Positions 1 through 8,774 of a stretch of 64,000 bases of DNA are shown here, piece after piece (the stretch's first letter is position 1; every line of letters starts with the position of its first letter). A program made the translations under genes and the position numbers. The stretch covers positions 310,001 to 374,000 of the forward strand of contig NZ_BDBH01000004.1 in NCBI RefSeq assembly GCF_001612885.1, in the 5' to 3' direction. The DNA is from Nocardia harenae NBRC 108248 (GTDB lineage: Bacteria; Actinomycetota; Actinomycetes; Mycobacteriales; Mycobacteriaceae). The notes under the pieces are model-generated. The model saw only the letters and a program-made list of their open reading frames with translations. It searched no databases and was not told the DNA's origin.

Positions 1-10
1 CCGGTGCCGG

Positions 11-1342
11 TCATCGTGGGTCGAACTCGAGTTCGACCGGCATGTTCTTCAGCCCGCCGACGAAGTTGGTCTGGATGAACTTGGTGTCCCCGGCCAGGTG
101 CACGGCCCGCAGCCGCGGCAGCAGGGTCTCGAACATGATCTTCAGCTCCAGCTTGGCCAGGTGCTGGCCGATGCACATGTGCGGGCCGTAGCCGAAGGCG
201 ATGTGCCGGTTCGGGCGCCGGTCGATGTCGAAGACGTCCGGACGGTCGAAGACCTCGGCGTCGCGGTTGCCGGACTGATAGAGCAGCATGAACCGGTCGC
301 CGGGCACGATCTCGCGCCCGCGCAGCTCGTAGGGGCGCAGCGCCGTCCGCATGAAGTGCTTGACCGGGGAGGCCCAGCGCAGCGCCTCGTTGACCAGGTT
401 CGGCACCAGCGACAGGTCACCCTGCAGCCGCTCCAGCAGCCCCGGGTTCCCGGCCAGGGCGTGCACGGCGCCCGCCATGGTCGAGGAGGTGGTGTCGTGC
501 CCCGCGGTGGCGATGGCGATGAAGTAGCCGTAGGCCACCTCCTTGGCGAAGTACTCGCCGTTCTCGTCCTTGGCGGTCGAGATGATGGAGGCCAGGTCGC
601 CGGTCGGGTTCGCGCGGCGGTCCATGAGCAGGCCGTCGAAGTAGGCGTAGAAGTCCTGGATGGTCGCCACCCACTGCTTGGCGGCGGCATCGGGGGTCAG
701 CGGCTCGACATCGGCGCGCGCGGCGTCCGGGTCGGCGGTGCCGAAGAACTCCTGGGTGAGCGCCATCATCCGGGGTTCGTCGGATTCCGGCACGCCGAAC
801 AGGCTCATGATGACGTGCAGCGGGTACTGCAGCGCGAAATCCTTGACGAAGTCGATCGTGCCGTCGGTGGCGAGCAGCCGGTCCACCGATTCGCGCGCCA
901 GGGTGCGGATCGTGTCCTCCCAGCGCTTGAGGTTGTTCGGCCGGAACCAGTCGGCGGCGATGTCCTTGATCACCGTGTGCTCGGGCGGATCGAGGTAGGT
1001 CAGCGTCTCCAGGATGCGCAGGCTGCCGTTGTTGATCGACTTGGTGAAGGCGTCGCCTGCCTGGTTGGCCAGGATCGGGTTGAAGCGGCCCTTGTCCTCG
1101 CCGCCCGCGCTGGTGAAGATGTCGGGCTGGCGCTCGATCTCCATGATGTCGGCGTGCTTGCTCACCAGGTAGATCGGGTCGTACCCGTCCACCTCCGCCA
1201 CGCCGAGCGGGTTGTGCTCACGCAGCCACCGGTATGCCTCGAACAGACGCGCATCGTCGCGATGTCCTTCGGGCAGGACGATCTGCTTGGCCACATCGTC
1301 GGGGATTCGCAGATCGCTGGGGGAATGCGTCGTCGAGGTCAT
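11..1342 (-). CDS. Cytochrome P450, CYP108 (P450terp)-like
   Basis: Soluble bacterial class I P450 of 443 aa that would hydroxylate a small hydrophobic substrate with electrons from a 2Fe-2S ferredoxin. The I-helix oxygen-binding motif AGHDTTSS lies at residues 280-287, the ExxR pair at E319/R322 and the haem-binding motif [10 protein letters not shown] with the cysteine ligand at residue 390. From memory, the TYLDPPEH stretch, the [10 protein letters not shown] haem approach and the C-terminal NFVGG-KN-P run closely match P450terp (CYP108A1), the alpha-terpineol hydroxylase. The family call is therefore fairly firm, while the substrate is inference. It is divergent from the ferredoxin gene at 1568, its likely electron donor. 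No ferredoxin reductase gene is present in the window. Confidence 0.93.
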   Translation of the reverse strand: MTSTTHSPSDLRIPDDVAKQIVLPEGHRDDARLFEAYRWLREHNPLGVAEVDGYDPIYLVSKHADIMEIERQPDIFTSAGGEDKGRFNPILANQAGDAFTKSINNGSLRILETLTYLDPPEHTVIKDIAADWFRPNNLKRWEDTIRTLARESVDRLLATDGTIDFVKDFALQYPLHVIMSLFGVPESDEPRMMALTQEFFGTADPDAARADVEPLTPDAAAKQWVATIQDFYAYFDGLLMDRRANPTGDLASIISTAKDENGEYFAKEVAYGYFIAIATAGHDTTSSTMAGAVHALAGNPGLLERLQGDLSLVPNLVNEALRWASPVKHFMRTALRPYELRGREIVPGDRFMLLYQSGNRDAEVFDRPDVFDIDRRPNRHIAFGYGPHMCIGQHLAKLELKIMFETLLPRLRAVHLAGDTKFIQTNFVGGLKNMPVELEFDPR

Positions 1343-1567
1343 GGAGTGTCCTATCGCTCGGGGCTGGAACTCTTTCAGTCTGTGCCGTGGGTCACGTGAC
1401 TCTCATCACCCCGAGGAGGTAATCGCGGAGTCCGGAGAGGGAATTGTGATCCAGCTCCCTCCTGAGGCTCGCGGAATAGGTCCCCGTGGTGATGATCCGG
1501 ACGTCGTCGCGGATTGACGATGAATACCGAGGCGACATCGCCTCGACGAATCGGACGAGGAGAAGCA
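1343..1567. promoter_or_regulatory. Divergent P450/ferredoxin intergenic region with GTCACGTGAC palindrome
   Basis: The 225-bp gap between the divergent P450 and ferredoxin genes must hold both promoters. A perfect 10-bp palindrome GTCACGTGAC lies at 1391-1400 and could be a regulator site, perhaps for one of the LuxR-type proteins encoded nearby. The TTGGT-N3-ACCAA operator seen in the rest of the island is not visible here. Confidence 0.4.
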
Positions 1568-1885
1568 ATGGCGCGAGTCGTTTACCACCTGCCCGACGGA
1601 TCCGTGCAGACCGTCGACGTACCCGCGGGCCAGAGCGTGATGGACGGTTCGGTCCGGAACAATCTCCCCGGCATCGTCGCCGAGTGCGGCGGCAGCTGCT
1701 CCTGCGCGACCTGCCACGTCTACCTGCCCGGCGCCTCGGCGGCGCTGTTCGATCCGCCGAGCGACGAGGAATCCGAGCTCGTGGAGTTCCTCGCCGGAGC
1801 TCAGCCGAATTCGCGGCTCTCGTGCCAGCTGATCATCGGGGGGCAGGCCGAGGTACACGTCGAGGTGGTCGATTCCTCGGTGTAG
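1568..1885 (+). CDS. 2Fe-2S ferredoxin (adrenodoxin/putidaredoxin type)
   Basis: Small electron carrier of 105 aa that most likely passes electrons from an NAD(P)H ferredoxin reductase to the adjacent P450. The cluster ligands are C40, C46, C49 (C-x5-C-x2-C) and C86, the spacing of the adrenodoxin/putidaredoxin/terpredoxin class. An extra cysteine is present at residue 44. An ATG 54 bases upstream (1514) is in frame, but the protein normally begins with MxRVxY and the ATG at 1568 has AGGAGAAGCA just before it, so that start is preferred. The gene converges on the LuxR pair with only 9 bases between the stop codons. Confidence 0.93.
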   Translation: MARVVYHLPDGSVQTVDVPAGQSVMDGSVRNNLPGIVAECGGSCSCATCHVYLPGASAALFDPPSDEESELVEFLAGAQPNSRLSCQLIIGGQAEVHVEVVDSSV

Positions 1886-1894
1886 CGGATCGGG

Positions 1895-2635
1895 TCAGCC
1901 GGACCGGGCGATGAGTTCCGCCCGGTTGGCGGCGCCCATTTTGCGGAGAATGTGTTTGACGTGTGTTTTCACCGTCTCGATCGAGAGGGTGTGAATATCG
2001 GCGATCGCCGCGTTCGACGCGCCCTGCAGAATGTTCTCCAGAATGTCGCGTTCGCGCTCGGTGAGCCCCGCGGCCGCGGCGGCGAATTCGGCGGCGCGCT
2101 CGGATTCCGGGAAGGCCGGGTCCGCCGCGGCGGAATCCAGCGTGCGGATCTGGTTGCTCAGCGCGCGCAGCCTCGCCTGCTGCAGCCGCAGCCGTTCCTC
2201 GCTGTCGAGGCGCTCGGCCGCGGCCACGGCGAGGTCGACGAGCAGGAGCACGGCTTCGGTATCCCGCTCCGCGACGCGGCGGTCGAGCAGTAGCACGATG
2301 CCGGGACCGCCGATCTCCAGGGCGGTGACGGTGCGGCCGGCGGCCGCGGTGTCGACGGTGCGGCCGTCGGCCGCGGTGTCGACGGTACGGCCGCCGGCCG
2401 CGGTGTCCCGCTCCGCCTGCGGTGCGTGGGTGGCGCGCAGCCAGGCCGACATCTCGTCCCGGTCGTAGCGGGCGAATTCCCGCACCGCCGCGCCGTCGAC
2501 AGTCGCGAGCAGCGCCGAGCAGGCTCCGGTGATCCCGGCGGCGGCCGCGCACAGGGCGGTGGCCAGCGTGGCGCGGTCGGGCGCCGCGGTGACGGCCTCC
2601 AGCGCCTCGTCCAGGTCGGTGTTCGCGGCGCTCAC
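1895..2635 (-). CDS. LuxR-type regulator, second of an overlapping pair
   Basis: DNA-binding protein of 246 aa with a C-terminal LuxR/FixJ helix-turn-helix (LTERERDILENILQGASNAA followed by SIETVKTHVKHILRKMGAAN). The N-terminal half looks like a degenerate GAF-type sensing domain (ALLATVDGAAVREFARYD). The GTG start overlaps the TGA of the upstream LuxR gene in a GTGA, implying translational coupling. Residues of the linker form a 9-residue repeat, GRTVDTAAx, encoded by a threefold 27-bp repeat. Its target is unknown; P450, ferredoxin or aldehyde dehydrogenase genes are the obvious candidates. Confidence 0.8.
   Translation of the reverse strand: MSAANTDLDEALEAVTAAPDRATLATALCAAAAGITGACSALLATVDGAAVREFARYDRDEMSAWLRATHAPQAERDTAAGGRTVDTAADGRTVDTAAAGRTVTALEIGGPGIVLLLDRRVAERDTEAVLLLVDLAVAAAERLDSEERLRLQQARLRALSNQIRTLDSAAADPAFPESERAAEFAAAAAGLTERERDILENILQGASNAAIADIHTLSIETVKTHVKHILRKMGAANRAELIARSG
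2331..2411. repeat. Three 27-bp tandem repeats inside the LuxR gene
   Basis: Three consecutive units begin at 2331, 2358 and 2385. The first two differ at a single base and the third diverges at its end. The length is a multiple of three, so the repeat adds GRTVDTAA-type nonapeptides to the linker between the sensor and the helix-turn-helix without breaking the frame. Confidence 0.85.
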
Positions 2636-3492
2636 GGCAGGGCGGCCGCGCCCGTGCCGCGCTGCCGGAAACGGGCGGCCGCCTGGGCGCGTGATTCCAC
2701 GCCGAGTTTGCGAAAGATCTGGCGCACATGCGCTTTGACGGTGCCGTCGGAGATGAACAGCTGCCCGGCGATCTGCCGGTTGCTCGCGCCGGCGGCCAGC
2801 AGCCGCAGCACCTCGTCCTCGCGGTCGGTCAGCATCGATGGTCCGGCCGGGACGGCCGGTGGCGGCGGCGCCTGCCTGGCCGGGCCGAGCACCGGCCCGG
2901 CCCGGCCCGCGTCGGCGCCGACGACGCGGGCGACCATGTCCTGCAGCGCGGTGCGCTGCCGCGTGAGCTGATCGCTGTTCTCCCTGGTGGCCACGACCAG
3001 GCCGGTGATGCGGGCGGCCATCAGCAGCAGCCGCATGTCCTGCTCGGTGACGGCGTCGCGGTTGCGGTCCACGTGCAGGATGCCGACCGTGCGGCCGTTG
3101 GCGACGATCGGGGCAGCCGCGTAGGCGACCGGGTCGGACAGATCGATGAGCGGCCGGTAGGCCTCCCGATGGTAGGCGCGCCTGCCCAGCAGATACGGGC
3201 GCCGCAGCCGGACCAGGTCGGCTTCGCGCGGCGCCCGCAGCAGCGGCACCGCGGTGCCGTCGACAGCGCGCCGGAGCTCCCCGAAGTTGTCCTCGAGTTC
3301 CGAGGACACGTGGACGTGCTCGGGTACCCACGACGCGCCGCCGACGCGGGAGAACATCGCCTTGGAGAAGCCCAGTGATTCGCAGGCCTCCCGCGCGACG
3401 GCCGCGCCGATCGCATCGTCGCCGGCGGATTGCAGCCGGTCGAGGAATCGGCGCAGCCCGCGCGCCGGGAAATCTCGTTCGATCACCGCCAT
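2632..3492 (-). CDS. LuxR-type regulator with GAF-like sensor domain
   Basis: Transcription factor of 286 aa. Residues of about 20-170 resemble a GAF ligand-binding domain (PIVANGRTVGILHVDRNRDA). The C-terminus is a typical LuxR helix-turn-helix: LTDREDEVLRLLAAGASNRQ, then SDGTVKAHVRQIFRKLGVES. ATG start. It lies 64 bases downstream of the aldehyde dehydrogenase on the same strand and overlaps the following LuxR gene, so the three may be one transcript. No response-regulator receiver domain is visible, so control is probably by a small ligand rather than phosphorylation. Confidence 0.82.
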   Translation of the reverse strand: MAVIERDFPARGLRRFLDRLQSAGDDAIGAAVAREACESLGFSKAMFSRVGGASWVPEHVHVSSELEDNFGELRRAVDGTAVPLLRAPREADLVRLRRPYLLGRRAYHREAYRPLIDLSDPVAYAAAPIVANGRTVGILHVDRNRDAVTEQDMRLLLMAARITGLVVATRENSDQLTRQRTALQDMVARVVGADAGRAGPVLGPARQAPPPPAVPAGPSMLTDREDEVLRLLAAGASNRQIAGQLFISDGTVKAHVRQIFRKLGVESRAQAAARFRQRGTGAAALP

Positions 3493-3556
3493 GGATCAGA
3501 CTCTCCGCTTACGTGATGTATGACACAAAGCTACCAGCTGGTCCGGTGTCGGTGTC

Positions 3557-5011
3557 TCAGCTCGCGGGCGGCAGGTAGACGGTGCGGAGGTGCTGGAAGG
3601 TGTGCAGCCCCTCCGGGCCGAGCTCGCGTCCCATCCCGCTGTTCTTGATCCCGCCGAAGGGCGCGACCGGGTCGTTGCTGTAGTGGTTGACCCCGATGGT
3701 GCCGGACTGCACGCGGGTCGCCAGGCCGGCGGCGCGCTCGACATCGGCCGACCACACCGAGCCGCCGAGGCCGTACTCGCTGTCGTTGGCGATGGCCAGC
3801 GCTTCGTCCTCGTCGGCGAACGGGATCACGCTGAGCACCGGGCCGAAGATCTCCTCGCGGGCGATGGTGGCGGAGTTGTCCAGGTCGGCGAAGACCGTGG
3901 GCTCGACGAAGAAGCCGGTGTCCAGCCCATCGGGGCGGCGGCCGCCGGTGGTCAGCCGCGCGCCCTCCGCGCGGCCGGTGGCGATGTAACCCTCGACCCG
4001 CTCGCGCTGCCGCGCCGAGACCAGCGGCCCGATCCTGGTCGCGGGGTCGAGCGGGTCGCCGATGGTCAGCGAGCGCGCCAGCTCGGTGAGCGCGTCCACC
4101 ACCTCGCCGTAGCGCGAGCGCGGCGCCAGCACCCGGGTGTTGAGCCAGCAGATCTGGCCGTTGTTGAGGAAGGTGACCCCGAACAGCGACTCCAGCGAGG
4201 CATCCAGATCGACGTCGTCGAGCAGGATGGCCGCGGACTTGCCGCCCAGCTCCAGCGTCACCGGGCGCAGCAGCCGCCCGCACGCCTCGGCGATCTTGCG
4301 TCCGGCCGCGGTCGAGCCGGTGAACGACACCTTGTCGATGCCGGGATGCTCCACCAGGTAGGCGCCGATGTCGCGGCCGCCGGGCACCACGTTCAGGACG
4401 CCGGGCGGGAGCTCGGCGGCCGCGGCGGCCTCGGCCATGAGGAAGGCGTCGAGCACGGTCTCCTCGGCCGGTTTCAGCACCACGGTGCACCCGGCCGCCA
4501 GCGCGGGGGCCAGCTTCAGGAACGAGATGGCCTGCGGCACGTTCCAGGGCACCACCGCGCCCACGACGCCCACCGGGTGCCGCGTGACGCGGGCGGTGCC
4601 GCCCAGCATCCCCGCACGCTCGTCGACCTCGGGGGCATCCACCATGAGCTGGGCGAAGTAGCGCAGCACCACGGCGGGGAACCCGCCCTCGAACTGTTCG
4701 GCCAGCCAGATCGGCATGCCGTTCTGCTGGGAGACCCGGCGCGCGGTCTCGCCCGCGCGTGACTCGAGCTCGAGCGCGAAGCGCTCCAGCGCTGCCTCGC
4801 GCTGCTTGGGGTGCCAGGTGGACCAGCCCTGTGGGTCGTCGAAGGCGCGCCGGGCGGCGGCGACGGCGCGGTCGATATCCGCGGTCGCGGCGGCGGGCAC
4901 GCTGCCGATGGCCTGTTCGGTGGTCGGCGAGTGCACGGTGATGGTGCTGCCGGTGGCCGGGCTCTGCCAGCCCCCATCGATGTAGAACTCGCGGTAGTCG
5001 ATGGACGTCAT
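3557..5011 (-). CDS. NAD(P)+-dependent aldehyde dehydrogenase
   Basis: Oxidises an aldehyde to the carboxylic acid; 484 aa, the usual length for the ALDH superfamily. The catalytic cysteine is C288 in NNGQICW, the general base E254 in LELGGKS and the transition-state asparagine N157 in PWNVP. The GSTAAG nucleotide-binding turn is also present. In this context it would follow the zinc alcohol dehydrogenase at 39-40 kb and feed the acyl-CoA ligase encoded divergently at 5265. A promoter with the -35 box inside a TTGGT-N3-ACCAA operator lies upstream, which suggests repression by the FadR-type regulator at 20.4 kb. Substrate is inferred only. Confidence 0.93.
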   Translation of the reverse strand: MTSIDYREFYIDGGWQSPATGSTITVHSPTTEQAIGSVPAAATADIDRAVAAARRAFDDPQGWSTWHPKQREAALERFALELESRAGETARRVSQQNGMPIWLAEQFEGGFPAVVLRYFAQLMVDAPEVDERAGMLGGTARVTRHPVGVVGAVVPWNVPQAISFLKLAPALAAGCTVVLKPAEETVLDAFLMAEAAAAAELPPGVLNVVPGGRDIGAYLVEHPGIDKVSFTGSTAAGRKIAEACGRLLRPVTLELGGKSAAILLDDVDLDASLESLFGVTFLNNGQICWLNTRVLAPRSRYGEVVDALTELARSLTIGDPLDPATRIGPLVSARQRERVEGYIATGRAEGARLTTGGRRPDGLDTGFFVEPTVFADLDNSATIAREEIFGPVLSVIPFADEDEALAIANDSEYGLGGSVWSADVERAAGLATRVQSGTIGVNHYSNDPVAPFGGIKNSGMGRELGPEGLHTFQHLRTVYLPPAS

Positions 5012-5064
5012 CTCGCTCCTCGCTGTGTGAACGGCGTCACTCTCAGTGTGTCAAATGTCGGAAA

Positions 5065-5093
5065 ATTATCAATGGTTTGTTTGGTATGACCAA
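5065..5093 (-). promoter_or_regulatory. Promoter of aldehyde dehydrogenase with FadR-type operator
   Basis: Reading the minus strand, TTGGTC (5093-5088) and GATAAT (5070-5065) are 17 bases apart and make a plausible -35/-10 pair. The perfect inverted repeat TTGGT-ATG-ACCAA at 5081-5093 covers the -35 box, the arrangement expected of a repressor site. FadR-subfamily GntR proteins are known to bind sites of the form TGGT-N3-ACCA. Confidence 0.65.
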
Positions 5094-5204
5094 TAATCTC
5101 ACTCCGATGGACCTCCCGCTACCCCGAACGGGTGATTGTGCGGCGAATGCCCTCGTCGAGCCGGGGTGACCAGCGTTGACTGGGGTCGGAGGGTGTTGCG
5201 CTAT

Positions 5205-5217
5205 TCGGTCCAACCAT
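5205..5217. promoter_or_regulatory. FadR-type operator upstream of acyl-CoA ligase
   Basis: TCGGT-CCA-ACCAT is an imperfect copy of the TTGGT-N3-ACCAA operator, 47 bases before the ligase start codon. A TTGACT at 5176-5181 could be the -35 box of the ligase promoter, but no convincing -10 box at the right spacing was found. Confidence 0.5.
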
Positions 5218-5264
5218 TCTAATCTTCAGACAGAGTGTGCGACGGAGCAACGGAGGACGGCACC

Positions 5265-6959
5265 ATGACCAGCGAGCGAAACCTCGGCCGCTACACCCGG
5301 GCCCAGATCGACGAGTTCTACGCGAGCGGGCAGTGGACCGACGAGAACCTCACCGATCTGCTGCGCTCGCGCGCCGCGGCGAACCCGGACAAGGTCTTCG
5401 TCACCGACGGCAGCTACGCGCTGACCTTCGCCGAGCTCTACGAGTCCGCGCAGCGCCTCGCGCTCGGGCTGCACCGGCGCGGGTTGCGCCAGGGGGATCG
5501 AGTTGCCGTCCAGTTGCCGAACTGGGCGGCCTTCGTGCTGGTCGCGGCCGCAGTCGCGCGCCTCGGCGCGGTCACCGTGCCGATCATGCCGATCTACCGC
5601 AGGGACGAGGTGGCGCACGTGGTGGCCGACGCGGCGGTGCGGATGGCCATCGCGCCGGTCGAGTTCAAGGGGTTCGACTACGCGGGCATGTTCGAGGAGA
5701 TCCGCCGTGAGGCCCCCGGCCTGGACACGATCGTGGCGGTGCGCGCGCCCGCGGCGGCGCGAGAATCGCTGGCGCGGCGCGGGATCGACGTGCTGGAGGA
5801 GCTGATCGTCGCCGACGTCACCCCGGAGCAGGTCGATGCCGAACTCGGCTTCCGGGTGCATCCGGACGACCCGTTCGTCATCGTCTACACCTCGGGCACC
5901 ACCTCGCGGCCCAAGGGCTGCGTGCACACCTTCAACACCTACGCCTCCGGCGCGCGCGCCCTGACGGTGGCATTCGGCCACTCCGAGAGCGACGTGCAGT
6001 TCGGCCCCTCACCGATCACCCACACCACCGGCCTGGTCACCAGCGTGCTCATCCCGCTGCTGGCCGGGGCGGCCAGCCACATCATGGCGGAGTGGGACCC
6101 GGTGCGGGCGCTGGGCGAGATCCAGCGCTACGGCTGCACCGCCGCGGTGACCGCGACGACATTCCTGCAGACGCTGCTGGCCGCCGCCGAGGAGCACCCG
6201 GACGCGGACCTCTCCTCGCTGCGGGTCTGGACCTGCGCGGGCTCGCCGATTCCGGCGTCGGTGGTCGAGCACGCCAAGGCCGCGCTGCCCACCACCAGCG
6301 TGCTCTCGCTGTACGGGCGCAGCGAGAACCTCTCCACCACCACCTGCACCCTGGCCGACGATCCGCGCCGCGCCATCACCTCCGACGGCGCGGCGCTGCC
6401 CGGCGCCGAGGTGCGGGTGGTCGGTGCGGACGGCGCCGAGCTGCCGCGCGGGGCGGAGGGCGACATCGCCTACCGCGGCCCCTCGCACATGATCGAGTAC
6501 CTGAACCGCCCCGCCGACACCGGCGAGCTGTTCACCCCCGAGGGGTTCTCCCGCTCCGGGGACCTCGGGGTGATGGACGCCGACGGGTTCGTGCGGGTCA
6601 CCGGCCGCACCAAGGACATCGTGATCCGCGGCGGCATGAACATCAGCGTGCGCGAGGTCGAGGACAAACTCGCCGACCACCCGGACCTGGTGGCGCTGGC
6701 CGTGGTCGGCATGCCCGACGAGCGGCTCGGCGAGAAGGTCTGCTGCTTCGTCGTCGCCAAGCCCGGCCACACCGCGCCCACGGTCGAGGAGTTGCGCGGC
6801 TACCTCGTCGATCGCGGAGTCGCGATCCAGAAGACCCCCGAACGGGTGGTCGCCGTGCCCGAGCTGCCGATGACCGCGACCGGCAAGATCCAGAAGCACA
6901 TCCTGCGCAAGCGCATCGCCGAGGAGCTGAACGCCCCCGCCGCGGCGGGCGCGCGCTGA
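5265..6959 (+). CDS. Acyl-CoA synthetase (AMP-forming ligase, FadD-like)
   Basis: Activates a carboxylic acid to its CoA thioester through an acyl-adenylate; 564 aa. The P-loop-like motif YTSGTTSRPKG, the adenylate motif YGRSEN, the hinge GRTKDIVIRGG and the C-terminal catalytic lysine in TATGKIQK are all visible. The ATG at 5265 is chosen over a GTG 30 bases upstream because GGAGGACGG precedes it at good spacing. It heads the run ligase, thioesterase-like protein, quinone-oxidoreductase-like protein. Likely substrate is the acid made by the divergent aldehyde dehydrogenase, but an aromatic, alicyclic or branched acid cannot be told apart by sequence. Confidence 0.92.
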   Translation: MTSERNLGRYTRAQIDEFYASGQWTDENLTDLLRSRAAANPDKVFVTDGSYALTFAELYESAQRLALGLHRRGLRQGDRVAVQLPNWAAFVLVAAAVARLGAVTVPIMPIYRRDEVAHVVADAAVRMAIAPVEFKGFDYAGMFEEIRREAPGLDTIVAVRAPAAARESLARRGIDVLEELIVADVTPEQVDAELGFRVHPDDPFVIVYTSGTTSRPKGCVHTFNTYASGARALTVAFGHSESDVQFGPSPITHTTGLVTSVLIPLLAGAASHIMAEWDPVRALGEIQRYGCTAAVTATTFLQTLLAAAEEHPDADLSSLRVWTCAGSPIPASVVEHAKAALPTTSVLSLYGRSENLSTTTCTLADDPRRAITSDGAALPGAEVRVVGADGAELPRGAEGDIAYRGPSHMIEYLNRPADTGELFTPEGFSRSGDLGVMDADGFVRVTGRTKDIVIRGGMNISVREVEDKLADHPDLVALAVVGMPDERLGEKVCCFVVAKPGHTAPTVEELRGYLVDRGVAIQKTPERVVAVPELPMTATGKIQKHILRKRIAEELNAPAAAGAR

Positions 6960-6964
6960 GCGGC

Positions 6965-7759
6965 ATGGCTGCCTCGGCCCCGCAACTCGTCCTCGGCGGC
7001 GCGGAGGCGCTGGTGCGGGTCGGCCCCGTCACTGTGACGCCGACGGGCGGGCAGCTCACCGTCGAATCCGGTCCGTGGCTGCGCGACCCGGTCACCGGTT
7101 GCAGCCGCGGCGCGCTCGGGGTACCGCTCGACGACGTCACCGGCTTCCTGGTGGCCGCCGCGGCGCCGCCGGGCCGGTGGCCGGTGAGCCTCGGCATCCG
7201 CCTCGATCTGCTCGCCGACCCGCCGCTGGACGGCTCACCGCTGACGGCGCGCGGGGAGCTGGCCGGGCTCGACGAGCGCGGCGGCACCACCCGCGGCACC
7301 GTCACCGACGCGCGCGGCGGCCTGCTCGCGCTGGTGGTGCAGCGCTCGCACCTGGTGGCGGTGGACGAGGCACCGTCCGGCGCCACCCCGGCGCCACCGC
7401 CGCCCGGCGCGGGGGTCTCCCTGCGGGCGGCGCTCGGCGTGCGCGCCGCCGATCCCGGCGTGCTGGAGCTGCCGCCCTCGGTGTACACCGCCAACGGCAT
7501 GGGCAACCTGCACGGTGGAATCCTGATCTGTAGCGCGGAGTTCGCCGCCGCGGGGGCGCTCGGCGCCACGGGTGAGTTCCGCACCACCAGCGTCGACATC
7601 ACCTATGTGCGGCCCGCGGACGCGCGCGGCGCCACCACGTTCCGCCCCCGGGTGCTGCACCGGGGGCGGTCGCTCGCGGTGGTCCGGGTCACGGCGCTGA
7701 ACTCCGCGAACAAGCCGTGCGCCATCGCGACGGTGGTGCTGCAGGAGCGGGTGCGATGA
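6965..7759 (+). CDS. PaaI-type double hotdog thioesterase-like protein
   Basis: Protein of 264 aa that appears to hold two hotdog domains. The C-terminal one has the PaaI/4-hydroxybenzoyl-CoA thioesterase signature GMGNLHGGIL, whose HGG turn normally binds the thioester carbonyl, followed by TTSVDITYVRPA. It would hydrolyse an acyl-CoA, recycling CoA or draining a dead-end thioester. It begins 5 bases after the ligase stop, and its own stop overlaps the next start in an ATGA, so the three genes are almost certainly one operon. Confidence 0.75.
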   Translation: MAASAPQLVLGGAEALVRVGPVTVTPTGGQLTVESGPWLRDPVTGCSRGALGVPLDDVTGFLVAAAAPPGRWPVSLGIRLDLLADPPLDGSPLTARGELAGLDERGGTTRGTVTDARGGLLALVVQRSHLVAVDEAPSGATPAPPPPGAGVSLRAALGVRAADPGVLELPPSVYTANGMGNLHGGILICSAEFAAAGALGATGEFRTTSVDITYVRPADARGATTFRPRVLHRGRSLAVVRVTALNSANKPCAIATVVLQERVR

Positions 7760-8733
7760 GGGCGATCACGCTGGCGGGCTTCGGGGCCGCCGAGCAGCTG
7801 GTGCCGCGCACCGTCGCCGATCCGGCGCCGCGCCCCGGCTGGGTCACCGTCGAGCTGCGCGCGAGCGCGCTCAACTGGCACGACGTGCTGGTGCGGCGGG
7901 GGCGGTACGGATCGCCGCTGCCGCACGTCCCGGGCGCGGACGGAGCCGGGGTCCGCACCGACACCGGCGCCGAGGTGGTGATCCTGCCGTCGCTGTTCTG
8001 GGGTGATCGGATCGAGGCGCCTGGCCCCGGCTTCGAGATCCTCGGCGATCGGATCCCCGGCACCTACGCGCAGTACGTGTCGGTTCCCGAGGAGTGCCTG
8101 GCACCCAAACCGGCGCGGTACTCCTGGGAGCAGGCCGCGGCGCTGTCGCTCGTCGGCGTCACCACCTATCGCGCGCTGGTGACCAGGGCCGGGCTGCGCG
8201 CGGGGGAGTCGCTGCTGGTCGTCGGGGCGGGCGGCGGTGTCGCGACCACCGCGGTCGCGCTCGGGAACGCCGTGGGCGCGACCGTTTTCGTCACCGGCTC
8301 GAACCCGGAGAAGCTGGAGCGGGCCCGCGCGGCCGGTGCGGCGGGCGGGGTGGTGCACACCGGCGACGACTGGCCCGACCGGATCGCCCGGCGCGCCCCC
8401 GGCGGTGCCGGCTTCGATGTGGTGCTCGACCCGGTGGGGGTGTGGGACCGGTCGGTGCGGGCGGTGCGCCCCGGCGGCAGGCTGGTGGTGCTCGGCGCCA
8501 ATGTCGCCGAGCGGGCGCACCTGGATGTGCGCGCCTTCTTCTTCGGCCAGTACAGCCTGCTCGGCACCACCATGGGCGGCCCGGCGGATTTCCGCGGATT
8601 GCTCGAGCTGGTCGCGTCCGGTGCTGTCGCGCCGCCCTCGATCGCCGAGGTCTTCCCGCTCGACGAGGCCGCCGCGGCGCATCGGCTGCTGGAGGCCGGT
8701 ACCGCTTTCGGAAAGATCGTGCTGCGGCCGTGA
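7756..8733 (+). CDS. Zinc-independent MDR oxidoreductase (quinone oxidoreductase-like)
   Basis: Medium-chain dehydrogenase/reductase of 325 aa. The nucleotide-binding motif GAGGGVATTAV and the NADPH-type loop VTGSNPEKLERA are visible, but the zinc-ligand cysteines of alcohol dehydrogenases are missing, so it belongs with quinone oxidoreductases and enoyl reductases. A role in reducing an alpha,beta-unsaturated carbonyl or acyl-CoA is possible. The ATG overlaps the stop of the thioesterase-like gene (ATGA). A 10-bp stem hairpin follows the gene before the convergent MaoC pair. Confidence 0.82.
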   Translation: MRAITLAGFGAAEQLVPRTVADPAPRPGWVTVELRASALNWHDVLVRRGRYGSPLPHVPGADGAGVRTDTGAEVVILPSLFWGDRIEAPGPGFEILGDRIPGTYAQYVSVPEECLAPKPARYSWEQAAALSLVGVTTYRALVTRAGLRAGESLLVVGAGGGVATTAVALGNAVGATVFVTGSNPEKLERARAAGAAGGVVHTGDDWPDRIARRAPGGAGFDVVLDPVGVWDRSVRAVRPGGRLVVLGANVAERAHLDVRAFFFGQYSLLGTTMGGPADFRGLLELVASGAVAPPSIAEVFPLDEAAAAHRLLEAGTAFGKIVLRP

Positions 8734-8739
8734 GCGCGC

Positions 8740-8771
8740 CGCGGTGCCGACCCGCTCGGACCGGCACCGCG
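8740..8771. terminator. Hairpin between convergent operons
   Basis: A 10-bp perfect stem, CGCGGTGCCG (8740-8749) with CGGCACCGCG (8762-8771), and a 12-base loop sits between the convergent quinone-oxidoreductase-like and MaoC genes. There is no T-run, as is common for actinobacterial terminators. Confidence 0.5.
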
Positions 8772-8774
8772 CCG

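Noticed and set aside
98..1399. Long open frame on the plus strand opposite the P450 gene
   Set aside because: It is a GC-rich shadow of the P450 coding strand with no recognisable motif, whereas the minus-strand frame has the full set of P450 signatures.
2331..2411. CRISPR-like or mobile-element repeat
   Set aside because: Three adjoining 27-bp units with no spacers, in frame inside a coding region: a simple coding tandem repeat.
1895..3331. A single 478-codon regulator covering both LuxR genes
   Set aside because: The first half of that frame is low-complexity Arg/Pro/Ala sequence opposite in phase to a real LuxR gene. The GTG at 2635 overlapping the upstream stop explains the second regulator.
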